NCBI GenBank assembly: GCA_035501575.1
Contig: DATJVZ010000268.1
Span: 1-15,588 of the forward strand
Source of the DNA: JAFAGX01 sp035501575
Lineage (GTDB): Bacteria > Acidobacteriota > Terriglobia > Terriglobales > Acidobacteriaceae
Direction of reading: 5' to 3'
DNA: 15,588 nucleotides
Position numbers and translations under genes: made by a program. The notes under the pieces are model-generated. The model saw nothing but the letters and a program-made list of their open reading frames with translations. It did no database searches and was not told where the DNA came from. Positions 1 through 6,083 of this stretch are shown here, in pieces. Position 1 is the first letter of the stretch. Every line of letters starts with the position of its first letter.

Positions 1-275
1 CCGCGTGGTCGTCCTTCATGGCAAAGTTGTCCTATAAGGCTGAGAGCGCCGATAGGCTACTGGTGAAAGTGGATGCGCGGAGAACATCACAGCAATGCTC
101 ATGCGCTGCGCCGGTGCCTAAGAAGTTGTGGGACAGGAAGCGCCGTTGCACGGTATGCGGATTGAACACGACCCGCGACCACGCATCGGCATTGGATATT
201 TTACGGCGCGGACTGCGCCTGAGAACCACCATGCCTGCCATCGCAGGCATGGCTCTTGAAGCCCCCTGCCTTTAG
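1..275 (+). CDS. tnpB: TnpB-type RNA-guided nuclease, C-terminal fragment (5' end outside the window)
   Basis: The frame is open from the left edge to a TAG at 273-275, so this is only the C-terminus; the ATG at 18 is internal. The sequence shows the TnpB hallmarks in order: KLSYKAESADRLLVKVDARRTSQQ, a zinc ribbon, then GLNTTRDHASALDILRRG, which carries the last RuvC aspartate. TnpB is an OMEGA-RNA-guided DNA endonuclease that helps IS200/IS605 elements persist. The zinc ribbon is odd: the first pair of cysteines reads C-S-C, where the family has C-x-x-C, and the second pair (CTVC) is normal. This looks like loss of one residue and may mean a decayed or weakened protein. The C-terminal tail ends ...LEAPCL inside the right-end hairpin, as is common for these genes. 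Confidence 0.8.
   Translation, partial: AWSSFMAKLSYKAESADRLLVKVDARRTSQQCSCAAPVPKKLWDRKRRCTVCGLNTTRDHASALDILRRGLRLRTTMPAIAGMALEAPCL
229..252 (+). repeat. Perfect 10-bp hairpin inside the 3' end of tnpB
   Basis: Positions 229-238 (CCATGCCTGC) are the exact reverse complement of 243-252, with a four-base CATC loop. It lies in the tnpB 3' coding end, just before a second hairpin, where the OMEGA RNA of such elements is encoded. It could be a stem of that RNA. The AGGCATGG arm recurs in the next hairpin. The structure is directly visible; its RNA role is inferred. Confidence 0.6.
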
Positions 276-284
276 GCATGGGGC
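261..284 (+). repeat. Right-end subterminal hairpin of the IS200/IS605-type element
   Basis: Arms 261-271 (GCCCCCTGCCT) and 274-284 (AGGCATGGGGC) pair at 10 of 11 positions. The tnpB stop codon (273-275) sits at the apex. Subterminal hairpins like this are recognised by TnpA of IS200/IS605 elements and form the 3' scaffold of OMEGA RNAs. The single C/A mismatch may reflect decay. Confidence 0.6.
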
Positions 285-288
285 GTAG

Positions 289-2340
289 TCACGGTACCCG
301 AATTCCCATGGCCGGATAAAGCTCCTTCGGATACATCACGGCGCCTCCCTTGGTCACCGTATCGATCTTCCGGATGTCGCTGATGTTGGTTGACGGGTCG
401 CCGTCGACCAGAATCATGTCTGCCAGTTTGCCGGGAGCAATGGAGCCCAATTCGTTATCGCGCTTCATGACTTGGGCGGCGGTGAGAGTGGCCATGCGCA
501 GCACTTGCGGAGCGGCAATTCCTGCCTGATTGTAAATTTCGAGTTCCCGGTGCAACGCATAGCCGGAGCCCAGATCGGTGCCGGCTACGATGGTGATGCC
601 ATTGTCGTACAGCTTCTTCAACATATGCACAAAATTGGCGTACGAGGTGCGATACAGCTGGTCCGTGGCCGCGTCGGAGACCGGCAAGGACTGACTGGCA
701 GTTTTCGCACTGCGCTGAATCTGCAGGGGAAGGCGGTCGAACATGTACGCATCCATCATGGGAATCTTGCCCGGCCGGTCAACGTACGTTTCCTCCCAGA
801 TTGCCATGGTTGGATCAACGACCGTGTGATGCTCCTTCAGCAGCGCGATGAACTGGGTCACCTGCGGTGAATTCAGGTCAAGGCTGGCGGCACGCTTGCC
901 CGGCTCGGTGAAGCGCGCCGGAGTGCGCGTTTCCGTCACGTCGGGCATGAAGTTGAGCATGACGAAATTCATGTGTTGGATTTCGTCCGCTCCATCACGG
1001 ACGAACTGCTCCGCGATCATCCCGGAGGGCACGTGCCCGCTCACTCTCAGCCCGCGTTTATGGGCTTCGTCAATGATGACCGGAACCAGCTCCGGCTTGA
1101 CCGAGCTGTAGATCTTGATTTGCACGTAGCCGAGCTCGGCGTAGTGGTCCACTCGTTCCCGGGCCTCTGCGGGAGTGGCGGCCAAAACCTTGATAGGGCC
1201 CTCAAAGGGGCCAGGGCCATCGATGAATCCGGCGCGAATGATGCGAGGCCCGATCTGCTCGCTCTGGTCGATGTGCGTTTTCAGCTTGGTCAACTCGGCA
1301 ATCGAATTGCCGAGGTCGCGCCCCGTCGTAATGCCCGCCGCAATATCAAACATGGCAAGGTCGGGAAAGAAGTGCTGATGCATGTCCCATAAACCGGGAA
1401 GCAACATCTTGCCGCTGCCATCAATCACTTCGGCATTCGCCGCTGTTGCCTGTCCCTTTTCAGCTTCGACGCTGACGATGCGCTCGCCCCGCACCGTCAC
1501 TCGTTGGGAGGGAACTGTTTTCGCGTTCACCGAATCGAACAGAGTGACGTTCTCAAAGACGAGATCGCCTTTAGGATGGTGAACGAGCTGCTTGGCGAGT
1601 TCGGCTGCCCGCTCCGATTGCACCTGCTCTTGCACCTTATACAGCTCGCCAATCGTGCTTTGGTAACCCTCGCGCACCAGTCCCGACCAGCCATACACCA
1701 ACGCAAAGAAGTTATGCTGGTCATCCAGCCATACGTAGGTCGGAGTGAAGGAGAGACCGTCGAGGGCGTAGAGCGTTACGCTGGCTTTCTTCCCGTCAGC
1801 TTCGACCGGTACCGTCTTCAGCTCTCGCAGGCTGGCCTCGCCGCCAGGCAATAGCGGTAACTGGTTGCGGTTCATCAGCAGCGCCTTGACCAGCAGGGAA
1901 AAGCTGGTGGGACCGCCGTCGAGATCGACGAAATATCGGCCGGCAGAATTGTCCTGATGTCCGTCCTCAGCCTGGTTCTTCCAGGTCGCGGTGCCGTCGT
2001 TCATGCTGAACGTCTCGTTGACCGGATTTTTCATGTAGTCAACGCCCTTGGTTTCGACGAAGGTAACGATCCCCCGGCGATCGAGGCGGTATGTTGAATA
2101 AGTTTTGGGGCCACGACCCCGGTCGTTGAACTGATAAAACTCGTACACCGTCCCATCTGGCGTGGTCCATACGGCGTCCTGCCCGGAGGGCGTCTTGTCG
2201 GTTACCTGAAGCCAGATGGTCGCGTTCTTCGGAATGTCCGGCGGTAGCTCGGGCATCGGCGACTGGCCTTGCTGCGCTGTAATTATGGATGGGAAAAAGA
2301 CAAGAGAAACCAACGTGCAAGCGGTTTTCGAGAAATTCAT
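289..2340 (-). CDS. Secreted metal-dependent amidohydrolase (imidazolonepropionase/prolidase-like)
   Basis: A 683-residue protein that begins with a Sec-type signal peptide (about residues 1-22, MNFSKTACTLVSLVFFPSII then TAQQ), so it probably acts in the periplasm. Residues about 25-255 form an N-terminal region I do not recognise. Residues about 258-675 are an amidohydrolase barrel. The metal-site residues are visible: H321-Q-H323, a candidate carboxylated lysine K409 (QIKIY), H436 (GHVP), H456 (IQHMN) and D589 (AGTDLGSG). The GSIAPGKLADMILVDGDP motif near the end is typical of this superfamily. The substrate is unknown; relatives hydrolyse peptides, lactams or cyclic amides. There is no clear Shine-Dalgarno site before the ATG. 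The C-terminus (YPKELYPAMGIRVP) has the usual family ending, so the adjacent mobile element does not seem to have cut it much, if at all. Confidence 0.9.
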   Translation of the reverse strand: MNFSKTACTLVSLVFFPSIITAQQGQSPMPELPPDIPKNATIWLQVTDKTPSGQDAVWTTPDGTVYEFYQFNDRGRGPKTYSTYRLDRRGIVTFVETKGVDYMKNPVNETFSMNDGTATWKNQAEDGHQDNSAGRYFVDLDGGPTSFSLLVKALLMNRNQLPLLPGGEASLRELKTVPVEADGKKASVTLYALDGLSFTPTYVWLDDQHNFFALVYGWSGLVREGYQSTIGELYKVQEQVQSERAAELAKQLVHHPKGDLVFENVTLFDSVNAKTVPSQRVTVRGERIVSVEAEKGQATAANAEVIDGSGKMLLPGLWDMHQHFFPDLAMFDIAAGITTGRDLGNSIAELTKLKTHIDQSEQIGPRIIRAGFIDGPGPFEGPIKVLAATPAEARERVDHYAELGYVQIKIYSSVKPELVPVIIDEAHKRGLRVSGHVPSGMIAEQFVRDGADEIQHMNFVMLNFMPDVTETRTPARFTEPGKRAASLDLNSPQVTQFIALLKEHHTVVDPTMAIWEETYVDRPGKIPMMDAYMFDRLPLQIQRSAKTASQSLPVSDAATDQLYRTSYANFVHMLKKLYDNGITIVAGTDLGSGYALHRELEIYNQAGIAAPQVLRMATLTAAQVMKRDNELGSIAPGKLADMILVDGDPSTNISDIRKIDTVTKGGAVMYPKELYPAMGIRVP

Positions 2341-2356
2341 AGGTGGCTAATTAAGG

Positions 2357-2386
2357 TTTATACGCCGAAACGACGAACTTGTTCAA
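2357..2386 (-). promoter_or_regulatory. Candidate promoter of the amidohydrolase gene
   Basis: On the minus strand TTGAAC (2381-2386) and TATAAA (2357-2362) are 18 bases apart, a fair sigma-70 match. The predicted start of transcription would be about 10 bases before the ATG at 2340, giving a very short leader without a ribosome binding site. Confidence 0.45.
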
Positions 2387-2430
2387 GGTTGCGCGCAGTT
2401 GAAACGGCAAGGTCGGGATGAGTTGATGCT

Positions 2431-2541
2431 TCATCCGTTGTAATAGAAAGGCCAGGCGATGGCGAGAATGGTTAGACACGTAAAAATAGCAACCACAATC
2501 CAACCTGCCTTCTCGGAGAGCCATTGCCAATACCACTTCCC
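2431..2541 (-). pseudogene. Possible remnant of a small membrane protein (C-terminal part)
   Basis: One minus-strand frame reads GKWYWQWLSEKAGW and then about 18 hydrophobic residues (IVVAIFTCLTILAIAW) and PFYYNG before a TGA at 2431-2433. It looks like a tryptophan-rich amphipathic segment plus one transmembrane helix. No start codon lies between the helix segment and the in-frame stops just upstream (TAA, then TGA), beyond which the same frame reads PVDIYEV. It is probably a decayed 3' fragment. I do not recognise the family, and chance remains possible. Confidence 0.3.
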
Positions 2542-2970
2542 TTAAGTTCAAACCTCGTAGATATCCACCGGTTGGGACCGGCCCCAAATTGACGGATCCA
2601 AGAGGCCGCGCCTCGATCTCATGCTTGATGAGTTGGTAGGTAGCGCCGCTGAGACGATTTGCTCAGGTCGCGCCCGATTCGAGCCTCGAAGCCGTGTTGA
2701 CCACATCCCCTGGCACGGTAAACTCGCGACGCTTAGGAGAACCGATATCGCCGATCAAGGCGCAACCACTGTTGATGGCGATGCGCATCTGCAGTGTCGG
2801 CCGGCGGCTGCGAACTCACCACAGAACTCCTGATTTGCGCTTTGTTCCCATAGCTCGGCTAGAACCTATCACGGAAAACTTGACCCTCTGCGCTCCCAAT
2901 TCTGGCTAGTCTCGGCCTTCGAATACCCAAACGTACTAGTCTCTGGCGGCTTCCTGGCACTTGGGGGACG

Positions 2971-3090
2971 TCGACTAATAATAGCCGGGCGGTCGCGGCG
3001 CACCAGGATTTCTTCACCCGCTGGAAGGACGCCGACCCCGATATCCCGACCCTGAAGCGAGCCAAGGCCGAGTATCTGAATTTGCAATAG
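2971..3090 (+). pseudogene. Remnant of the C-terminus of a TPR / protein-kinase-type protein
   Basis: The plus frame ending at the TAG at 3088-3090 reads AVAAHQDFFTRWKDADPDIP followed by TLKRAKAEYLNLQ. This closely resembles the tail ending in ...WKDADPDIPILKxAKAEYAKLQ that I know from acidobacterial proteins with tetratricopeptide repeats, often fused to Ser/Thr kinase or winged-helix domains. Upstream the similarity is lost in this frame. Another frame just before it reads FLALG and LIIAG, resembling the preceding TPR helix, which suggests a frameshift. No start codon or longer domain is present, so this is debris and not a gene. Confidence 0.45.
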
Positions 3091-3217
3091 GCGTCGTCGA
3101 GAGCCCGGGGATAACTCGAAATTCAGGGGTGGCGGTCCCGGAGAAGGGCACGGGCACTGCTACAGGGACAAGAGGAAGGTCTGCCTGCCATACCCACTTA
3201 CCGACCCGGGTACACAA

Positions 3218-3568
3218 TTAACGTCCGGTGCTGGCCGCCATTTTCTTCACCATCGCCAGGACAAGCTTTCGGTCACTGTCGTTAAGGCTGGCGGCGTAGC
3301 GGCGGATCTGGCTGAGGAAACGCAGTTCGTCTTCCGAAAGCTGTGGCAGCCCCTTCCCGCCATTGCTGTGCCCGGAATCGGAAAAGAATTGGGAAAGAGA
3401 GATCTCCATGGCGCCGGCGATCTTCGAGAGAGTGTCAAGGGAAGGAATGGTGTGGCCATTCTCCACCCGTGACAGATAGCAACGCAGCAGGCCGGTACGC
3501 TTCTCGATATCGCCCTGGGACATCCCCTTCTGCAGCCGGTAGCTTCTTATGCTCTGACCGATATTCAT
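3218..3568 (-). CDS. XRE-family helix-turn-helix transcriptional regulator
   Basis: A 116-residue regulator with a Cro/C1-type helix-turn-helix at about residues 6-60 (IRSYRLQKGMSQGDIEKRTG, LLRCYLSRVENGHTIPSLDT). The C-terminal half is short and probably helical (LSEDELRFLSQIRRYAASLNDSDRK) and may be used for dimerisation. I chose the ATG at 3568, which gives the compact MNIGQ start usual for such proteins and a leader of about 35 bases from the predicted promoter. A GTG at 3598 would add ten residues but would leave only about five bases of leader. The gene stands alone, 139-170 bases downstream of the dienelactone-hydrolase gene end, and could control itself or neighbours. Targets are not evident. 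Confidence 0.85.
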   Translation of the reverse strand: MNIGQSIRSYRLQKGMSQGDIEKRTGLLRCYLSRVENGHTIPSLDTLSKIAGAMEISLSQFFSDSGHSNGGKGLPQLSEDELRFLSQIRRYAASLNDSDRKLVLAMVKKMAASTGR

Positions 3569-3609
3569 ACAGGAAACCGCCCCAGCTCGGTCCTTCACGA
3601 ACGCCCTGA

Positions 3610-3638
3610 ATAGTAACCAGATTACAAATATCTTTCAA
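3610..3638 (-). promoter_or_regulatory. Sigma-70-type promoter of the XRE regulator gene
   Basis: On the minus strand TTGAAA (3633-3638) and TACTAT (3610-3615) are separated by exactly 17 bases. This is the best-formed promoter in the window. Transcription would begin near 3603, about 35 bases before the ATG at 3568. Confidence 0.6.
3613..3625. promoter_or_regulatory. Inverted repeat GTAA-N5-TTAC overlapping the XRE promoter (possible operator)
   Basis: The 13-base sequence GTAACCAGATTAC has exact 4-base inverted arms. It overlaps the -10 element and part of the spacer of the XRE promoter. XRE regulators often repress their own gene through such dyads, so self-binding is plausible. Short arms make chance occurrence possible. 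Confidence 0.3.
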
Positions 3639-3738
3639 GGGGAAACTTGTTTACTCGCTAACACCTCAAAACTCAGGGTCCTAGGCTTCTCGGGCCTCAA
3701 CTCGAGGCTAACTTTTCACAGGCTGACGCCGGCCGTGA

Positions 3739-4476
3739 TCACGACTTCAGCGTGCTGGCCAGGAAGTTCACTGTGCGTTTCCATGCGTCGGCCGCATCGT
3801 CGGGGCGGTATCCGGTCTTGTTGTTGGGATTCTCGAAGGCATGGCCCGCGTCCGGATAGACGACGATTTCCACCTGGTTGCCTTGCTGCTTGAGTGCCTG
3901 TTCAAACTTCTTCACATCGTCGACCGAGATTCCCTTGTCCTGACCGCCGAAGATGCCGAGAACGGCAGCATGGATTTTCGCGATCGAGCCTGGGTCGGTG
4001 GCGAGATGCCCGTAGTTGATGACGTCGGCGCGCAAGCTAGGCTCAAGCAGGGCTACATCAAGCGCATAGCCGCCACCCATGCACCACCCGATCGCTCCAA
4101 TTCGCTCCTTATTCACATTGGTCTGCGCCTTGAGGAATTCCACGGCGGCATGTAAGTCGCGCTGCGCGCGATCTTCCGGAACTCCCCGCATAATCTCGTG
4201 CGCCTCATCGGGCGTAGTTGCGACTTTGCCGCGGTAGAGATCGACTGCCAAGGTGACGTAGCCCTGATCCGCTAATTTCGATGCTTGTTCTTTGACCCAG
4301 TCGTTCAGCCCCCACCATTCATGGATCACCACGATGCCCGGGAAAGGACCCTTGCCGTCGGGAGCATAGAGAACGCCGGTGACGTTGTCCTCTCCGCTCT
4401 GGTAAGAGACGGTCTTCGAGGTCGAAGCGAACAGAGCACTAGACAATAGAACGACGAGCACAGCCAAAAGCTTCAT
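3739..4476 (-). CDS. Exported dienelactone hydrolase family protein
   Basis: A 245-residue alpha/beta hydrolase of the dienelactone hydrolase family. Residues about 1-17 (MKLLAVLVVLLSSALFA) form a signal peptide, so it probably acts outside the cytoplasm. The catalytic set is visible: nucleophile C132 in GWCMGGG, D180 in GGQD, H212 in GHAFENP, and E53 in HEWWGLN, the glutamate that positions the cysteine in the family. The substrate is unknown; carboxymethylenebutenolide and other ester or lactone substrates are family precedents. The ATG at 4476 has an AGGAGG site seven bases upstream and is followed by the signal peptide. The same frame is open to 4788, but that extension has no protein character and overlaps the acetyltransferase. 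It is the last gene of a three-gene operon, 44 bases after the acetyltransferase. Confidence 0.9.
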   Translation of the reverse strand: MKLLAVLVVLLSSALFASTSKTVSYQSGEDNVTGVLYAPDGKGPFPGIVVIHEWWGLNDWVKEQASKLADQGYVTLAVDLYRGKVATTPDEAHEIMRGVPEDRAQRDLHAAVEFLKAQTNVNKERIGAIGWCMGGGYALDVALLEPSLRADVINYGHLATDPGSIAKIHAAVLGIFGGQDKGISVDDVKKFEQALKQQGNQVEIVVYPDAGHAFENPNNKTGYRPDDAADAWKRTVNFLASTLKS

Positions 4477-4520
4477 GTTCCAGCCTCCTGGTTTGATGTA
4501 CCGGGATCGCACAGCCGCCG

Positions 4521-5054
4521 TCATGCCCGGCGCTCGAGTTCGAGTTCCATGTACAGCGTACCCGGCATCGGGTTGGCTCGGTAGGGCGCAATCGGGCGAA
4601 AGCCGAGCTTGCGGTATATGGCCACGGCATCGGCCATGACCGGTTCGACCGTGTCGAGCCGCATCCGTTGATATCCGATCTTGCGCGCTTCCTCGATGAC
4701 GGTCTCGGCCAGAAGCCGGCCGAGACCCTTGCCTCGGAACTGCGGGCGCAGATAGAGACGCTTCATCTCGCAAACCCCCGCTTTCCATGGATGCAGGGCC
4801 ACACAGCCAGCCGTTTCGCCGCGAAAGTCGGCCAGCAACAGGCGTCCCGCCGGGGGAGAATAATCTCCCGGCAATTCCGCCAATTCCCGGTCAAAATTCT
4901 GAAAGCACAGACTGAAGTTCAACGAACGAGCATACTCGCGAAACAGTTCTCGGACCTCGGCGAGTTGCGCGGCAGACTCGGCCTGGAAAATTGTGAGACC
5001 CACCATGGCCGAAGGGCTCGAGGACGGTTTCGCGGCTCGTTCGCATGGTGCCAT
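4521..5054 (-). CDS. GNAT family N-acetyltransferase
   Basis: A 177-residue protein with a GNAT fold. It has the acetyl-CoA-binding loop R107-G-K-G-L-G112 after the beta strand CEMKRLYLRPQF, and the closing motif AIYRKLGFRPI (about residues 145-155). It should transfer an acetyl group from acetyl-CoA to an amine; the acceptor cannot be named. The first about 16 residues are low-complexity. The ATG at 5054 has GAGG four bases upstream and was preferred, while the internal ATG at residue 17 has no such site. It sits 23 bases after the FabG-like gene and 44 bases before the dienelactone-hydrolase gene, on the same strand, so the three are probably co-transcribed. The operon partners do not reveal the acceptor. 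Confidence 0.85.
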   Translation of the reverse strand: MAPCERAAKPSSSPSAMVGLTIFQAESAAQLAEVRELFREYARSLNFSLCFQNFDRELAELPGDYSPPAGRLLLADFRGETAGCVALHPWKAGVCEMKRLYLRPQFRGKGLGRLLAETVIEEARKIGYQRMRLDTVEPVMADAVAIYRKLGFRPIAPYRANPMPGTLYMELELERRA

Positions 5055-5077
5055 GGTTCCTCTGGATTCGCTTTGTG

Positions 5078-5821
5078 CTATCCCATGAGCATGCCGCCGT
5101 TCACGTTTAACACGTGGCCGGTTATGTAGGAAGCTTCCTCGGAAGCCAGAAAGGCCACGGCATGGGCAACGTCCTCGGAAGTACCGAGCCTTCCCAGAGG
5201 AATGTTTTTCAAAGCATCTTGCCGTAAATCCTCTGATAGAGCGGCCGTCATGGCGGTTTCGATGAACCCGGGAGCCACCGCGTTACAAGTTATGTTTCGT
5301 GAGCCCACCTCGCGGGCGATGGCCATGGTCAAGCCAATCAAGCCCGCCTTCGAGGAGGCATAATTAGCCTGCCCGGCCTGACCCATTTCCCCGAAAATCG
5401 AGGTCATGTTGACGATTCTGCCCCAGCGATGCCGGAGCATGCTTCCAATCACTTGTTGAATGCAAAGGTAAGCCGAAGTCAGATTGGTAGCCAGCACCGC
5501 GTCCCAATCGGATCGCTTCAAGCGCATGACAAGCTGATCGCGAGTGATGCCGGCGTTATTGAGGAGAATGTCGATCTTGCCGAACTTTTCGAGCGCCGCC
5601 TTGCATCCCGCCTTGATTTGCTGTTCGTCGCCAACATCCATGGCAAAGCTAACCGCCTGTCCGCCCTTGGCCGTAATGGCCCTGGCCAACTCCTCGAGCT
5701 TTTCCTGACTGCGGGCGGCCAGCGCGACCGCCGCTCCGGCCTCCGCCAGCTTAAGGGCGCAGGCGCGGCCGATACCTTGGGAGGCACCGGTAACCAGGGC
5801 GACTCGGCCGGATAGGTTCAT
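5078..5821 (-). CDS. fabG: 3-oxoacyl-ACP reductase (FabG-like short-chain dehydrogenase/reductase)
   Basis: A 247-residue classical SDR matching the usual FabG length. It has the NADP-binding TGASQGIG (11-18), NNAG (88-91), catalytic N113, S141, Y154 and K158 (YASSK), the PGFIETAMT loop (184-193) and the terminal ITGHVLNVNGGM. FabG reduces 3-oxoacyl-ACP to 3-hydroxyacyl-ACP in fatty acid synthesis. Close relatives reduce acetoacetyl-CoA (PhaB) or other oxo compounds. No other fatty acid synthesis gene is nearby, so the exact substrate is open. The ATG at 5821 has a strong GGAGGAGG site about seven bases upstream. It is the first gene of the operon with the acetyltransferase and the dienelactone-hydrolase-like protein. 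Confidence 0.88.
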   Translation of the reverse strand: MNLSGRVALVTGASQGIGRACALKLAEAGAAVALAARSQEKLEELARAITAKGGQAVSFAMDVGDEQQIKAGCKAALEKFGKIDILLNNAGITRDQLVMRLKRSDWDAVLATNLTSAYLCIQQVIGSMLRHRWGRIVNMTSIFGEMGQAGQANYASSKAGLIGLTMAIAREVGSRNITCNAVAPGFIETAMTAALSEDLRQDALKNIPLGRLGTSEDVAHAVAFLASEEASYITGHVLNVNGGMLMG

Positions 5822-5850
5822 AGATTTTCCTCCTCCAACCGAAAGCCGAA

Positions 5851-5856
5851 ATTATA
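5851..5856 (-). promoter_or_regulatory. Consensus -10 element upstream of the fabG-like operon
   Basis: TATAAT on the minus strand, 30 bases before the ATG at 5821, which would give a leader of about 22 bases carrying the strong ribosome site. No good -35 hexamer is found at the usual distance, so this is a partial promoter call. Confidence 0.4.
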
Positions 5857-6026
5857 GCCGGACGCGGGCGGGGATATCTTTGTCCACGGCGAGAATGGCC
5901 CTATTGCTTGGCCAATTCAAGGCTCGCGCAACTCAAATAAAGGGAATCTGCGGCCAACGAAGCCATACCATGCGACCTAGACTACCCCAACAAGTTCGCA
6001 TCAACCACTAGGGCCCAGTTGTTGAC

Positions 6027-6054
6027 TTGACTAATCGTTCGATAAGCTTAACTT
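6027..6054 (+). promoter_or_regulatory. Candidate promoter of the thyX-type gene
   Basis: TTGACT (6027-6032), itself part of an overlapping duplicate TTGACTTGACT, is followed after 16 bases by TAACTT (6049-6054). The -35 is good and the -10 weak. Transcription would start near 6061, about 22 bases before the ATG. Confidence 0.4.
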
Positions 6055-6083
6055 ACCCTTAGCATTCCAATCTGAGGTTAGCC

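Larger units (their letters stand above)
1..290 (+). mobile_element. Right end of an IS200/IS605-type (TnpB) element, truncated by the window
   Basis: The first 290 bases hold the 3' end of a tnpB gene followed by a GC-rich hairpin and the short trailer GTAGTCAC. This is the usual layout of the right end of IS200/IS605 elements that carry tnpB. The left end, any tnpA and most of tnpB lie outside the window. The right boundary is placed near 290 by analogy with the family and could be off by several bases. The minus-strand amidohydrolase reading frame ends at 289, so element and gene touch or overlap by about two bases. Whether the element is mobile cannot be judged from here. Confidence 0.7.
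2341..3217. other. Gene-poor stretch with remnants
   Basis: About 0.88 kb without a convincing intact gene. Several short frames exist on both strands, but none has family character along its length. Two fragments look like gene debris and are listed separately (2431-2541 minus, 2971-3090 plus). Positions about 3091-3217 hold a GC-rich, non-coding-looking sequence just downstream of the XRE gene. I see no tRNA, rRNA or terminator in this stretch. Confidence 0.6.

Noticed and set aside
292..311. KpnI, EcoRI and NcoI recognition sites packed within about 20 bases, resembling a cloning polylinker or assembly contamination
   Set aside because: The bases encode the in-frame, family-like C-terminus of the amidohydrolase, and no vector sequence surrounds them; coincidence is more likely.
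3091..3217. Possible interspersed non-coding repeat after the TPR remnant
   Set aside because: It looks non-coding and vaguely familiar from acidobacterial intergenic regions, but only one copy lies in the window, so a repeat cannot be supported.
4477..4788. N-terminal extension of the dienelactone-hydrolase frame by 104 residues
   Set aside because: It is low-complexity Arg/Ala/Pro-rich text overlapping the acetyltransferase gene, and a strong AGGAGG plus signal peptide mark the start at 4476.
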